From contig NC_080185.1 in the NCBI RefSeq assembly GCF_950295315.1, positions 42,346,887 to 42,410,886 of the forward strand: 64,000 nt of DNA, read 5' to 3'. Shown one piece after another: positions 1-10,850 of the stretch; position 1 is the first letter of the stretch, and each line of letters opens with the position of its first letter. Source of the DNA: Erinaceus europaeus. Taxonomy: Eukaryota; Chordata; Mammalia; Eulipotyphla; Erinaceidae. The notes beneath the pieces are model-generated. The model was given only the letters and a program-made list of their open reading frames with translations. It did no database searches and had not been told where the DNA came from. The position numbers and the translations under genes were made by a program.

Positions 1-39
1 GTGGTCTCTTTCATTCTCCCACTCTATTTTTTTAAAAAG

Positions 40-541
40 GATTTTTTAAGTATTTATTTATTACTTATTCCCTTTTGTTGCCCTTGTTGTTTTATCATTG
101 TAGTTATGATTGATGTCATTGTTGTTGGATAGGACAGAGAGAAATGGAGAGAGGAGGGGAAGACAGAGAGGGGGAGAGAAAGAGAGACACCTTCAGACCT
201 GCTTCATGACTTGTGAAACATCCTGCAGGTGGGGAGTGGGGGCTTGAACCCTTTTTTTTTAGTGAATTTTTAAAAAATCTATTTATTTATTTTTGGATAG
301 AGACAGAGGGAAATTGAGAAGGGGAGGGGAGATAGAGAGAGAAAAAGACAGAGAGACACTTGCAGCCCTGCTTCACCACTCATGAAGCTTTCCCCCTGCA
401 GGTGGGGACCAGGGGCTTGAACCTGGGTCCTTGTGCACTGTAATGTGAGCGTTTAACCAGGTGCGCCACTGCCTGGTCCTGAACCCCAGTTCTTGTGCAA
501 GGTATTGTGTGCACTTAACCAGACGCACCACCTACCAGCTC
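40..541 (-). mobile_element. SINE-A split by a SINE-B
   Basis: Tail and body at 40-251, head at 480-541. The gap is filled by the SINE-B at 252-479. Confidence 0.85.
252..479 (-). mobile_element. SINE-B nested in SINE-A
   Basis: Full head, body and A/T-rich tail. TSD TGAACCC at 245-251 and 480-486 lies inside the B box of the host SINE-A. Confidence 0.87.
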
Positions 542-611
542 CTATATACAGTTGCTTATCTCTCTGTTTGGCGTCGACATTTCATCCAACATGAGACCAA
601 GTGCTGGCCCA

Positions 612-705
612 GCAAAATAGCTCCTCTGCATAGCTCACCTGCTTTGCCATGCACCCCACTTAAAACGTTAGAGGAAGCTTTGGTGCTGTGGTGTCTTTCC
701 CTTTT
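612..705 (+). mobile_element. SINE-E, degraded
   Basis: GGCCCAGCAAAATAGCTCC head and GAAGCTTTGGTGCTGTGG 3' part are recognisable; the middle is decayed. Confidence 0.55.
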
Positions 706-710
706 TTTTT

Positions 711-995
711 CTTTTACTTTTTAAAAATTTATTCCTTTTTGTTGCCCTTGTTGTTTTATTGTTGTAGCTGTTGTTGTTATTGATGTTGTCGTTGTTGGAT
801 AGGACAGAGAGAAATGGGGAAAGGAGGGAAATACAGAGAGGGGGAGAGAAAGATAGACACCTGCAGATCTGCTTCACCGCCTGTGAAGCGACTCCCCTGC
901 AGGTGGGGAGCTGGGGGCTCGAACCCAGGTCCTTAGGCCGCTCCTTGTGCTTCAAGCCAAGTGCGCTTAACCCACTGTGCTACTGCCCAACTCCC
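711..995 (-). mobile_element. SINE-A
   Basis: Complete short form from CCCTTGTTGTTTT tail to GCTACTGCCCAACTCCC head. Confidence 0.88.
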
Positions 996-1158
996 TTCCT
1001 TTACATTTTATTCATTTATTTTAATGAGAGAGATAGAGAGTGAGAGAGAGACCAGAGTACTGCTCAGCTCTGGCTTCTGGTGGTGCTGAGGAATTGAACC
1101 TGGGACCTTTAGTGTCTCAGGAATGTTTGCAGAACCATTATGCTATCTCCCCAGTCCT
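996..1158 (-). mobile_element. SINE-D
   Basis: Carries the ACTGCTCAGCTCTGGCTT 3' part, B box GGAATTGAACC and head ATTATGCTATCTCCCC, with a purine-rich (GAGA) tail. Confidence 0.8.
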
Positions 1159-1174
1159 ATCTCTTTCTATTTCT

Positions 1175-1290
1175 TTTTTTTTTACCAGAGCACTGCTCAG
1201 CTCTGGCTTATGGTGGTGCAGGGGACTGAACCTGGGACTTTAGAGCCTCAGGTATGAGAGTTTTTTTGCATAACCACTATGCTATCTATC
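1175..1290 (-). mobile_element. SINE-D
   Basis: Second copy in tandem with the preceding one; oligo-T tail directly next to CAGAGCACTGCTCAGC. Confidence 0.8.
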
Positions 1291-3231
1291 TCTTTGTCTG
1301 GAAAACTCAGCCTACAGCAACGAAACCCAATGATTTCAAAATAATAATAGTCAATAGTATTAGCAATATCTTCATAAAAGCAGATCTTTAGGCCCCAAAG
1401 GTGACAAGGTATTAAAAACATAAAAACCATCTTTTAACCCGCTATTAAACACAAATTAAAAAGTTAAAAAAAAGAATTAAAAAAAACCCATAACAAACCT
1501 AAGATAAACTTTCCACCCTCCTCTACTGCTCTAAACATGAAAAAGGAGAGACAAAAGAAAATAATAAAAGAGAAGGATCTGCTAAGTGGAGCAACACAGA
1601 ATTCAGAACCTCCTTGTCTCTTGGGAAGAGACTTTTCTTTTGATGTCTAGGACACAACTCAACTGCCCAGTTCCCTGGCCACAGGGGATAGACGTGTGTG
1701 GTAGGCGCTGTGGTGGGAAGGGGGCTTTCTGCTGTGGCAGATCTCCACTAGCCAAACGAAAAAAGGTCAATTGTCTTGGAGTAAAAGAACCCCTCTATCT
1801 TGTGGCCCACAAGACCTGAGTTTCCCTTGGCAGAGCTAGAGGGACCTCTAAGGCTGTCTGTATACATTCAGAAAGTCTGTTCAGGGTGTGGAGGTAGGCA
1901 TCTTTCATGACTGCCTCACATTTCAGTGGTCGCCAGAGGACCAACTCGCCACTCAGGACCTGGAAGCCGGTGAGGGAAGTAAACAAACGGACAGCCGGCT
2001 AGAACTCTGTGTAGAATGAGAGAAAGAAAGAGAAATAGCCTCATTCTCTGTGCCTACTGGGGGCTGGGGGACAGGGCCAGCCAGCCAGAGTGCAGCTGGG
2101 CTGGGCTGGAGAAGGCTATTGAGATGCAAATGAGCCGAACAGCAAGGCCAAGGTCATGGGAGCCGCAGCCAGAGTTGGGGAAGGCTGGGTAAGAAGGCTG
2201 AGGAACAAAATTTGGAAGAGCCTCACCCTTGGTGGTCTCTAGGTCAATGTCTGGTCAAGTAAGCCAACAGAGGGATGATGAATTCTCTTGCCCTCCTTAG
2301 CTCTAGAAATGGAAGGCTTGTGAAGCTTTTGTAATGCTAGCTCATTTGTGTGTTTATAGCAGTCACAACACAGAAAAACGCACCTGGGCTGTCTTTTTTT
2401 TTTTGCTCTAACCAGGCTTTCAGAACTGTGCATGGATGGATTCTGAAGAGATGCTTCAAGAACAATAAAAATAGCAATGGGAGCTTCATTGAGAGGCTTT
2501 ATTGAGTGCTTATTGGGGCTCTTCATAAACCTGAATCAGTTCTCCCTAAGGATATATGAACTGAGGTGCCATGTGCACCACCATGTTTGACTGGTGAGGT
2601 CAGAGTTCACGCAGGAGTAGCTTCCAAAACCCGCACTCGACCATTGAGCCAGTCTGCCCTTGAATGCTTTGTGATGGGCACAGCTGTCAAGATCAAACAA
2701 GTGACAACTAGAGTGGGGAGGATGAGAGGATGAGGGTATTGGTGCTATTTACAAAACTTGCTGGAGGCCAGTGGAGGGGTCAGTCAAGGGTAAACTTACC
2801 CTCCTTTCTTTCCCTCTCTTACATTCTCCTCACCCACACTATAGGGTGGGCGTGGGCAGAAGGGCAAGCTCCTCTCTTAGTTGCTGGCTGTTTAGCTGGA
2901 GCTCACTCAGAGATGCCTGCTGGGTGCAGGGTGGCCATTTTGATTCCCATACTTTTTGGGAGAAGAGAAGCCAGCAGAAAGGGGCAGGGTGATTTTAAGC
3001 TGATTAGAATTAGGGAGGCCCTGCCCTACTCCCTCCATGCATACCCCCGAGGTTAAATCTGCTTTATACTATCAACAAGAGTCATTCCTTGTGTTTAGTG
3101 TGTTATAGACCTTGAAAAAAAAACAACCAAAAACCAAAGGGGTGAGTTATTCCTCCTCGCATAGTTTTACAAAGACATGAAGACACACGTGCCTAGGGGG
3201 ATGGCCAGACATCTACCTGAACAGGAAACGT
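1291..3231. other. Single-copy intron 3 sequence
   Basis: No exon, RNA gene or recent repeat recognised. Contains a perfect octamer ATGCAAAT near 2122 followed by CCAAGGTCATGG (nuclear-receptor half-site-like); both may be chance. Confidence 0.5.
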
Positions 3232-3540
3232 CCTTTTTTATTATTATTAAATTTATTTATTTATTTTCCCTTTTGTTGCCCTTGTTTTTTTTATTGTTGT
3301 TGTAGTTATTATTGTTATTGTTATAGCTGTTGGTGTTGTTGGATAGGACAGAGAGAAATGGAGAGAGGAGGGGAAGACAGAGAGGGGGAGAGAAAGATAA
3401 ACACCTGCAGACCTGCTAAACCACTTATGAAGCGACCCTTCTGCAAGTGGGGAGCCGGGGGCTCGAACTGGGATCCTTACGCTGGTCCTTGTGCTTAGCG
3501 TTGTGTGGGCTTAACCCACTGAGCTACTACCCAACTCCCA
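3232..3540 (-). mobile_element. SINE-A
   Basis: Complete short form with long A/T tail. Confidence 0.88.
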
Positions 3541-3554
3541 AGAAAGAGGTTTTA

Positions 3555-3745
3555 TTTGGGCCAAGTGATAGTGCATCTGGTTGTGCGCATATATTACCAT
3601 GTTCAAGACCCTGTTGTGGGGGGAAGCTTCATGAGCCCTGAAGTAGTAATGCAGGTGTCTCTATGTCTCTCTCCCTCTATATCTCCCCCACCCCTCTCAA
3701 TTTCTGGCTATCTCTGTTCAATAAATAAAGATTATATAAAAAAAC
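3555..3745 (+). mobile_element. SINE-B
   Basis: Head GGCCAAGTGATAGTGCATC is diverged and part of the B-box region is lost (TTCAAGACCCTGTTGTGG); tail TTCAATAAATAAAGATT is intact. Confidence 0.8.
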
Positions 3746-3835
3746 AGAAAAAAGAGTGGTTTAAGAAGAGAACTCTAGTTTAATCCTTTTTACATATCCT
3801 ACACTGAAAAGGAGGCCCAAGCTTTGCAAATGGAC

Positions 3836-4030
3836 CTTTTTTAAAAAAAAAAACATTTTCCCTTTTGTTGCCCTTATTTATCATCCTTGTTGTTATTGCT
3901 GTTGTTGGATAGGACAGAGAGAAATGGAGAGAGGAGGGGGAGACAGAGAGAGGGAGACAAAGATAGACACCTGCAGACCTGCTTCACTACTTGTGAAGCG
4001 ACCCCCCTGTAGGTGGGGAGCCGGGGTCTT
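3836..4030 (-). mobile_element. SINE-A, head missing
   Basis: Tail and body only; stops at GGGGAGCCGGGGTCTT where the next SINE-A begins. Confidence 0.8.
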
Positions 4031-4299
4031 AGGAGATTTTTTTTATTTGCTTCCTTTCCCCAGTTTTTTGCCCTTATTGTTTTATTGTTGTTGTTATTGA
4101 TGTTGTCTTTGTTGGATAGGACAGAGAGAAATGGAGAGAGGAGGGGAAGTTAGAGAGGGAGAGAGAAAGATACCTGCAGACCTTGTGAAGCGACCCCCCT
4201 GCAGGTTGAGAGCCAGGGGCTCGAACCAAGATCCATACGCCTGTCCTTGAGCTTGGCGCCATGTGTGCTTAACCCACTGCGCTACCACCCAACCCTCAG
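4031..4299 (-). mobile_element. SINE-A
   Basis: Complete; flanked by AGGAGATTTTT and AGGGAGATTTTT, a likely TSD. A small body deletion removes part of CCTGCTTCACC. Confidence 0.85.
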
Positions 4300-4339
4300 T
4301 AGGGAGATTTTTGTGGGAGGGGGAGTTTTTGTTGTTTGT

Positions 4340-4458
4340 TTTTTACTGGACCACTGCTCAACTCTGGCTTATGGTGGTGCAGGGGATTGAACCTGGTACG
4401 TTGGAGCCTCAGGCATTAGAGTCTTTTTGCATAACCATTATGCTATCTACCTCCACCT
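4340..4458 (-). mobile_element. SINE-D
   Basis: Oligo-T tail, CCACTGCTCAACTCTGGC, B box and TTATGCTATCTACC head. Confidence 0.8.
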
Positions 4459-4481
4459 GGACAGGGAGATTTTGAACTTTA

Positions 4482-4997
4482 GTTTTATTATTATTTTTTG
4501 GAGTTCTTTTATTTATTTATTTTCCCTTGTGTGGCCCTTGTTGTTTATCGTTATTGTTGTTATTGCTGTCATTGTTGTTCGATAGGACAGAGAGAAATGG
4601 AGAGAGGAGGGGAAGACAGAGAGGGGGAGAGAAAGACGGATACCTGCAGACCTGCTTCACTGCCTGTGTAGCAACTCCTCTGCAGGTGGGGAGCCGGGGG
4701 CTCGAACTGGGATCCTTACACTGGTCCTTGTGCTTTGCGCCATGTGCGCTTAACTCGCTGTGCTATACGCGACTCCCAGTTTTATTATTATTTAAAAAAT
4801 TTTTTTATTATCTTTATTTATTTATTGGATAAAGATAGCCAGAAATGAGCAGGTACGGGGAGAGAGACAAGAGACACCTGCAACACTGCTTCACCACTCA
4901 AAGCTTTCCTCCTGCTGGTGGGGACCAGGTCTCAAACCTGGGTCCTTGCACATTGTAACATGTACGCTCAACCAGGTACACTACCACCCGGGCCCCA
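4482..4997 (-). mobile_element. SINE-B split in its tail by SINE-A
   Basis: TSD ATTTTGAACTTTA at 4469-4481 and 4998-5010 bounds the whole block; the SINE-B proper is 4482-4497 plus 4779-4997. Confidence 0.85.
4498..4778 (-). mobile_element. SINE-A nested in SINE-B tail
   Basis: Complete short form; the target TTTTATTATTATTT is repeated on both sides. Confidence 0.85.
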
Positions 4998-5020
4998 ATT
5001 TTGAACTTTAGAAATGATGT

Positions 5021-5281
5021 GAGTTCTCAGGCAGAAGTTGAAAAACAAGATCAGAAAAGAAAACACAAGTAGAACCTGAAATGGAATTGGCGTATTGCAC
5101 CCAAGTAAAAGACTCTGGGGTGGGTGGGTGGGGAGAATACAGGTCCATGAAGGATGATAAATGACATAGTGGGGGTTGTATTGTTAGATGGGAAACTGGG
5201 GAATGTTATGCATATACAAACTATTGTATTTACTGTTGAATGTAAAACATTAATTCCCCAATAAAGAATTTAAAAAAAAAT
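5021..5281 (+). mobile_element. L1 3' end, 5'-truncated
   Basis: 3' UTR with GCACCCAAGTAAAAGACTC and CCCCAATAAAGAATTT poly(A). TSD GAAATGATGT at 5011-5020 and 5282-5291 is perfect. Confidence 0.9.
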
Positions 5282-5399
5282 GAAATGATGTAACTAACCT
5301 GTTTTCTTCACCCTGTGTGTGTGTGTTGATTTGAACCCAAGCGTATTCTCCTTTTTAAATCAATTTTTAAATTTTCCCTTACCAACAGTCATTTTTGAT

Positions 5400-5581
5400 T
5401 TTAAAAATCATTTATTTATTTGATAGAAATCAAGAGAGAAGGGGCAGATAGAGGAGAGAGACTTGCAGCACTACTTCACCACTCATGGTTTCCCCCCTGT
5501 AGATGGGGAGTGGGGGCTTGAACCTGGGTCCTTGTGCATAGTAAGATGCTCATTTTAGCAGGCGCACCACCACCCGGCTCC
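5400..5581 (-). mobile_element. SINE-B
   Basis: Diverged but complete from ATTTATTTGATAG tail to ACCACCACCCGGCTCC head. Confidence 0.8.
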
Positions 5582-5611
5582 TGTTGATGACTTTAAATTT
5601 TAACAATATGT

Positions 5612-5768
5612 TCTTTTCTTTTTTTAAAGATTTTATTTATTTATGAGTAAGATAGGAAGAGAGAGAAAGAACCAGACATCACTCTGGTACATGTGCTGCC
5701 GGGGATCGAACTCAGGACCTCATGCTTGAGAGTCCAAAGCTTTACCATTGAGCCATCTCCCAGACCAC
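5612..5768 (-). mobile_element. SINE-C
   Basis: Complete; approximate TSD CAATATGTT / CAATATATT on the two sides. Confidence 0.85.
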
Positions 5769-5921
5769 ACAATATATTATTTTCAGACTCTGTTTCAGAA
5801 AGGGCAGACCCTTGTTTGCTGACAGATTTGCATATCAACCAGGTTTCAGGCCAGTAACCCAGTCACTCAGTGAGAACTCCCTGTATGGCAGCTCATAGGG
5901 TTACTATAAAGAAGGTGACAT

Positions 5922-6046
5922 GGGGGTAGATTGCACAATGGCTATGCGAACAGACTCTTGCCGGAAGCTCCAAAGTCCCAGGTTCAATTCTCCACATCAC
6001 CATAAGCAGAGCTGAGCAGTCAGTGCTCTGGTTAAAAAAAAAAAAA
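5922..6046 (+). mobile_element. SINE-D
   Basis: GATTGCACAATGGCTATGC head, B box GGTTCAATTCT, poly(A) tail into which the next SINE-A inserted. Confidence 0.82.
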
Positions 6047-6325
6047 GGGAGTTGGGCGGTAGCGCAGTGGGTTAAGCGCAGGTGGCACAAAACCCAAGGA
6101 CCGGCACAAGGATCCTGGTTCGAGGCCCCACCTCCCCACCTGCAGGGGAGTCTTCACAGGCGGTGAAGCAGATCTGCAGGTGTCTTTCTCTCCCCCTCTT
6201 TGTCTACCTCTCGTCTCTCCACTTCTCTCTGTCCTATCCAATAACAACGATGCCAATAACTACAACTATAAAAAAAAAACAAGGGCAACAAAAGGGAACA
6301 AATAAATAAATATTAAAAAAAAAGG
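6047..6325 (+). mobile_element. SINE-A
   Basis: Complete: GGGAGTTGGGCGGTAGCGC to AATAAATAAATATT and poly(A). Confidence 0.9.
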
Positions 6326-6509
6326 GACAAGTCTTTTGTCCAGAGTAACTGGCCAGCACAAGAGCAGTTATTCCCATTCCCTCTAATCCTGACACAGTGG
6401 AAAAGCTCCTTCCAGTAGCTCTTCCTGGTGGTTCCTGCCCTCTACTTTACCCTCCCCCCACCACCACACTCAGTTATATCTTGATACCAGTCACCTGAAT
6501 CCACATGGC

Positions 6510-6600
6510 CTTGAGGTTGGAGAGGTGGCTCAGCAGTAGAGCACAGACCTTGCAGGTGTGAGGCCCTGGGTGGGTTTGATCCCCAGCCCCACTGTCAAAC
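6510..6600 (+). mobile_element. tRNA-Ala/ID-like SINE (family F), single copy here
   Basis: GAGGTGGCTCAGCAGTAGAG (A-box-like) and GAGGCCCTGG...GGTTTGATCCCCAGC (B box) resemble tRNA-Ala-derived ID heads rather than SINE A-E. No clear A-rich tail is left. Confidence 0.6.
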
Positions 6601-7345
6601 CACGAAAGACAGAGGCCCACAGGGCATTGCCAACAGGCTCCTCCCCTCTCAGAACCAAAGGCACAAACATCACCGCAAAGTCACAGGTGTGTACTGCCCG
6701 CAGATGGAAGAGACACCCGCCCCAATGAAGGAATTCCCAGCTTGGCCCAGAGGAAAGTCACCTTATTCTCCAGGATCTTGGGAAGGGAGGGATAGGGGCA
6801 GGGTTAGTGCTCAGGTCCTGATAGGGCCTGTTTTGTCCCGTTGCACCAGTATTCAGTCCTGTCTATTTGCCAGCAGGAATGGTGGTGGGGGTGGTGGAGG
6901 GGTTCATCCACACAAAGGCTGGGGTTCCAGGCGCCTCTGGGAACTGGGCCCACATTTCTCCCCCAAGGCCACCCTGGGCAGCCAGGGTTGGCTGCATTCC
7001 TCTCCTAGGCCCACATTCAGATGCTAATCACACTTGGCTCCTGGTTGGGGGAGGGGGCAGAGAGCTGTCCAGAGCCCCAAGCTCCAAGTGCATTTGAGAG
7101 CTGACTCTTCAGGGACAGGAGAGAATGTGTGTTATCTGAGCACCTCCAGTTTCCCATTGTCTGGTATGCCTGCAGCAGGGCCAAGCCTCCTGGGCTCAGC
7201 CTTTGTCCTGAAGGGGGTGGGGGTTGGGAGGGGAGGGGGAATGAAGGAGGACCAGTCACAGGCAGATGCTAAGGGAACTGGCCGAAAGCCCTGGGCTGGA
7301 GAGAACTGAACTTGAGTACTGATACTGGTGATTAGCAGCCTAGGT
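6601..7345. other. Single-copy GC-rich intron 3 sequence
   Basis: Several open frames on both strands arise from base composition; none has codon structure or similarity I recognise. Confidence 0.5.
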
Positions 7346-7349
7346 TTGT

Positions 7350-7455
7350 GGGCTGGGAGGACTGCCGTGATGGTTCTGTGGATGACTTTCAAACCTGAGG
7401 CTCTGAGGTCACAGGTTCAATCAGCACCACTACAAGTCTGCACTGAGCAGTGCTT
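7350..7455 (+). mobile_element. SINE-D, diverged
   Basis: ATGGTTCTGTGGATGACTTTC, CTGAGGTCACAGGTTCAATC and GAGCAGTGCTTG remain. Confidence 0.7.
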
Positions 7456-7552
7456 GTGTTTCTGATTGTTGCTGGATGGATGAAGCTGGAAAGACTCGGG
7501 GACCTGCAGTGCCTTGGCTTCCGCAGTCATCAAATAGGTTTGATGAGAACAT

Positions 7553-7559
7553 TGCGTGC

Positions 7560-7639
<80 letters not shown>

Positions 7640-7645
7640 GACAGA
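7553..7645. repeat. (TG)n(AG)n compound microsatellite
   Basis: Pure TG run followed by a longer AG run that merges into the GAGA tail of the next SINE-D. Confidence 0.95.
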
Positions 7646-7763
7646 GAGAAAGACCAGAGCACTGCTCAGCTCTCACTTATTGTGGTGCTGGGGATTAAAT
7701 CCCAGACCTTGGTGCCTTAGGCATGAAAGTTTTTTGCAGAACCACTATGCTGTCTCCCCAGCC
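7646..7763 (-). mobile_element. SINE-D
   Basis: CCAGAGCACTGCTCAGCTC through GCTGTCTCCCCAGCCC. Confidence 0.82.
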
Positions 7764-7795
7764 CAGCCCAGCCCAGCCCAGCCCAGCCCAACCCA
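7760..7795. repeat. (CAGCC)n pentanucleotide array
   Basis: About seven units, grown from the CCAGCCC end of the adjacent SINE-D head. Confidence 0.95.
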
Positions 7796-7918
7796 GGTGT
7801 GGAGTATTAAGAGATCGCTTGCATTAGGCACCTAGCACAGTGCCAGGAATCTGAGTGCTCAATGCCAGAAACCAGTGAGACAATTGCTGATGAGGGACAC
7901 AAAGAAAGACTACAGGTC

Positions 7919-8048
7919 CAGGGAGACACTGCAGTGGCTGTGCACAAGACTTTTGTGTTGGAGGCTGGGGGGGGGGGGTCCCAGGTTCAATCCTTGGCAC
8001 CCACCAAAAGTCAAGAGCTGAGCAAGCAAGGCTCTGGTTTCTTCTGGC
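7919..8048 (+). mobile_element. SINE-D-like, diverged
   Basis: GGTTCAATCC B box and AAGAGCTGAGCAAGCAAGGC resemble D, with a run of eleven G in the middle. Confidence 0.65.
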
Positions 8049-8081
8049 TCTTGAGAGAGAGAGAGAGAGAGAGAGAGAGGT
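8049..8081. repeat. (GA)n microsatellite
   Basis: Uninterrupted GA repeat in the tail of the preceding SINE. Confidence 0.9.
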
Positions 8082-8440
8082 GTATGACACAGTGTTTAAA
8101 ACATTGGACTCTTGGGAATTAGGCAGTAACGCAGCAGGTTAAGCACAGGTGGCGCAAAGGAGTGGCATAAGGATTCTGGTTCGAGCCCCCGGCTCCCCAC
8201 ATGCAGGGGAGTCATCCCTTCAGGTGGTGAAGCAGGTCTGCAGCTGTCTATCTTTCTCCCCCACTCCGTCTTCCCCTCCTCTCTCCATTTCTCTCTGCCC
8301 TTCAATAACAATAATAATAACAACAAGAGCAACAAAAGGGAATAAATAAATGAATATTAAAAAAAAACATTGGACTCAAGAGCATAAAGTTCTTGGCATC
8401 GCTTGTGCTAGAATAGTGCTCTGGTTATTTTTTTCCCTCT
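8082..8440 (+). mobile_element. SINE-C/D-like element split by SINE-A
   Basis: Left part ends at AAACATTGGACTC; right part AAGAGCATAAAGTTC...GTGCTCTGG resumes at 8378. The two halves are decayed. Confidence 0.65.
8112..8363 (+). mobile_element. SINE-A nested
   Basis: TSD AAAACATTGGACTC at 8098-8111 and 8364-8377 is perfect (14 bp). Confidence 0.92.
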
Positions 8441-8482
8441 CCTAATCAATCAATCATCAATCAATCAATCATTCAATAATTC
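8441..8482. repeat. (AATC)n microsatellite
   Basis: About ten imperfect tetranucleotide units. Confidence 0.9.
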
Positions 8483-8511
8483 TTTAAAATAAACCTTTAA
8501 AAAATATCATA

Positions 8512-8665
8512 GGTGGTCCAGGAGGTGGTGCAGTGGATAAAGCACTGGATTCTCAACCACGAGGTCCTGAGTTCAAGCCCTGGCAGCACATGTACCAGAG
8601 TGATGTCTGGCTCTTTCTCTGCCTGTCTTTCTCATAAATAAATAAATAAATTCTTAAAAAAAAAT
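8512..8665 (+). mobile_element. SINE-C
   Basis: Complete, AGGAGGTGGTGCAGTGGAT to CATAAATAAATAAATAAATT poly(A). Confidence 0.88.
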
Positions 8666-8667
8666 AC

Positions 8668-8940
8668 CGGGAGTTGGGCAGTAGCGCAGCAGGTTAAGCG
8701 CATGTGGCGTGAAGCGTAAGGACTGGCGTAAGGATCCCGGTTCGAGGCCCAGCTCTCCACCTGCAGGGGAGTCGCTTCACAGGCCTTGAAGCAGGTCTGC
8801 AGGTGTCTGTCTTTCTCTCCCCCTCTCTGTCTTCCCCTCCTCTCTCCATTTCTCTCTGTCCTATCCAACAATGACGACATCAGTAACAACAACAATAAAA
8901 AACAACAACAAAGGGAAAATAAATAAGTATTTAAAAAAAG
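8668..8940 (+). mobile_element. SINE-A
   Basis: Complete short form inserted in the poly(A) of the SINE-C. Confidence 0.88.
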
Positions 8941-8949
8941 GTTTAAAAA

Positions 8950-9056
8950 AATTACCATAGTATTTATGCAAAAGACTTGCATGCCTGGAACTCTGATATC
9001 CTAGTTTCAATCCACAGTACCACTCTAAGGCAGAGCTAAGCAGTGATCTGGAATAA
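8950..9056 (+). mobile_element. SINE-D, degraded
   Basis: TATTTATGCAAAAGACTTGC and GGCAGAGCTAAGCAGTG remain. Confidence 0.6.
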
Positions 9057-9069
9057 AAGAAGAAGGATT

Positions 9070-9237
9070 GCTGTATCACACCAAAGTAAAAGACTCTGGG
9101 GTGGGGGGTGGATGACAGAGGACCTAGTGAGGGCTGTATTGTTATATGGAAAACTGGGAAATGTTACGCATGTACAAACTACTGTATTTACTGTCGAATG
9201 TAAAACATGAATTCCCCAATAAAGAAATTTAAAAAAA
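9070..9237 (+). mobile_element. L1 3' end, 5'-truncated
   Basis: CACCAAAGTAAAAGACTCTG to CCCCAATAAAGAAATTT poly(A). Confidence 0.9.
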
Positions 9238-9335
9238 AAGGAGAAGGAAGAGGAGGAAGAGAAGGAAAAGGAAAAGGAGGAGAAGGAGAATGAAGGGAGC
9301 GAGGGAGGAAGGGAGAAGGAAGAAAGAAAGGGAAT
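9238..9335. repeat. Purine-rich (GGAGAA)n tract
   Basis: Nearly pure A/G stretch extending from the L1 poly(A). Confidence 0.85.
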
Positions 9336-9744
9336 CTGGCATCCAGGAAACAAAGTCAGCTGGGTGTGTGCAGACAAAGCTCCATCAGGTGACAGACAGG
9401 TGGCCAGTTCCCTCTGGGGGCAGGGGCTCAGGGCTGAAGATGCATCTGAGCAGGAGAGTAAGGCGAAGGCACCCTGTGCCCTCCCCCCAAGCCTAGCCCA
9501 GACTGAGGCATTCAGTGGGGGCTGGGCGGCTGTGTGGCTGTGTTTGAACAGGCTGGGGCCTCCTTTTGCTCATTCTTGGACCCAGTGGATTCTGCTGGGT
9601 CAGCTTGTGCCACTTGGCTCCTACCTTTGTCCTTCATTTTAAGTGCCTGAAGTTCAAGTGCTGACCTGGCCTGCTCCTGCTTGCCTTGTAAGACCTCATG
9701 GGGTCAAAGTCCTCTTGGGTAGAAGGCAACCAGCTGACACACAG
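9336..9744. other. Single-copy intron 3 sequence
   Basis: No gene, exon or repeat recognised. Confidence 0.5.
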
Positions 9745-9955
9745 ACTTTCTTTTTTTATTTGGTGGTGTTGCCCAGGCTTCAGTACTCAGGGTCAACTTT
9801 CTCAGATAGGAAGTGAGAGACAGAGACAAAGGGACGGAGAAGGGAGAAAAGATAGCACAGTACTGACATTTCGCCTAGTGCAGTGGGTCTTGAACGCGGG
9901 TCTTGTGCACGGCAAAGCAGGTTGCGCTATCCAAGTGAGCTATCTTGCCAGCCCA
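9745..9955 (-). mobile_element. SINE-E
   Basis: AGTGAGAGACAGAGACAAAG tail, TTGAACGCGGG B box, GCTATCTTGCCAGCCC head. Confidence 0.7.
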
Positions 9956-9961
9956 TCGCTT

Positions 9962-10262
9962 GGTTTATATTTAATTCTAATTCTATTTTATTGCCACCAG
10001 AGTTATTGCTGGGGCTTGGTGACTGCATGATACATCCATCACTTATGGAGGCCATTTTTCCTCCTTTATTGGACAGGACAGAAAGAAAGTGAGAGATAAG
10101 GGGGAGGTAGAGAGGGAGAGAGAAAGACAGATACACCTGCAGACCTGCTTCACCACCTGTGATGCTCCCCCCAGAAGATAGGGACAGGGTGGGGGTGGGG
10201 GTCTGAACTCAAGTCCTTGTGCATGGTATAACATGTATGCTTAACCAGGTGTGTCACCGCTC
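9962..10262 (-). mobile_element. SINE-B, long form
   Basis: Contains the extra 3' module (GCCACCAGAGTTATTGCTGG) before the body; likely TSD is the near-repeat of CTTGGTTTATATTTAATT on both sides. Confidence 0.75.
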
Positions 10263-10267
10263 CCCGC

Positions 10268-10660
10268 CCCATGCTTGGTTTTTATATTTATTTAATTGTA
10301 TTTTTCTGCCACCAGGGTTATTGCGAGGCTTAGTGCCAGCACTATGAATCCACCCCTTCTGGCAGTCGTTTGTTTGTTTTTTTTTCTTCCTTTCTTTCCA
10401 GTGTTTTTTGTTGTTTGTTTGTTTCTTGTTTTGTTCTGCAACCAGGGTTCTCACTGGGGCTTGGTACCTGCACTACAAATTCATGGCTCTTGGTGGCCAC
10501 TTTTCCCTTTTTAAAAAAAAAAAATTTAAATATTTTACAATATCCCAACATACCACCACCCAGACCCCTTTTTTTAAATTGGATATGACAGAGAAATTGA
10601 GAGAAGAGGGGGAGATAGAGAGGGAGAAAGAGAGACACCTGCATAAACTTGACTTCTATG
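10268..10660 (-). mobile_element. Composite of two long-form SINE 3' modules and a headless SINE-B
   Basis: The 3' module occurs twice (about 10305-10368 and 10437-10505), followed by a body fragment ending CACCTGCAT. Head absent. Confidence 0.65.
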
Positions 10661-10727
10661 AGAATAGTCTTATATACCAGTATCCTACCAACCCCGTCCC
10701 CCTGAAAGTGATTTGGGGGAAGGAGAA

Positions 10728-10850
10728 CTGGGGAGCTAGCATGGTGGTTCTGCAAGTTTTGTGTCTGCAGCTCTGTAATTCTAGATTCAAGTCCCAGCAC
10801 CACTGTATGCCAGAGCTGAGCAGTATTCTGGTAAAACAAACAAATAAAAT
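10728..10850 (+). mobile_element. SINE-D
   Basis: AGCATGGTGGTTCTGC head to GAGCTGAGCAGTATTCTGG and A-rich tail. Confidence 0.78.
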
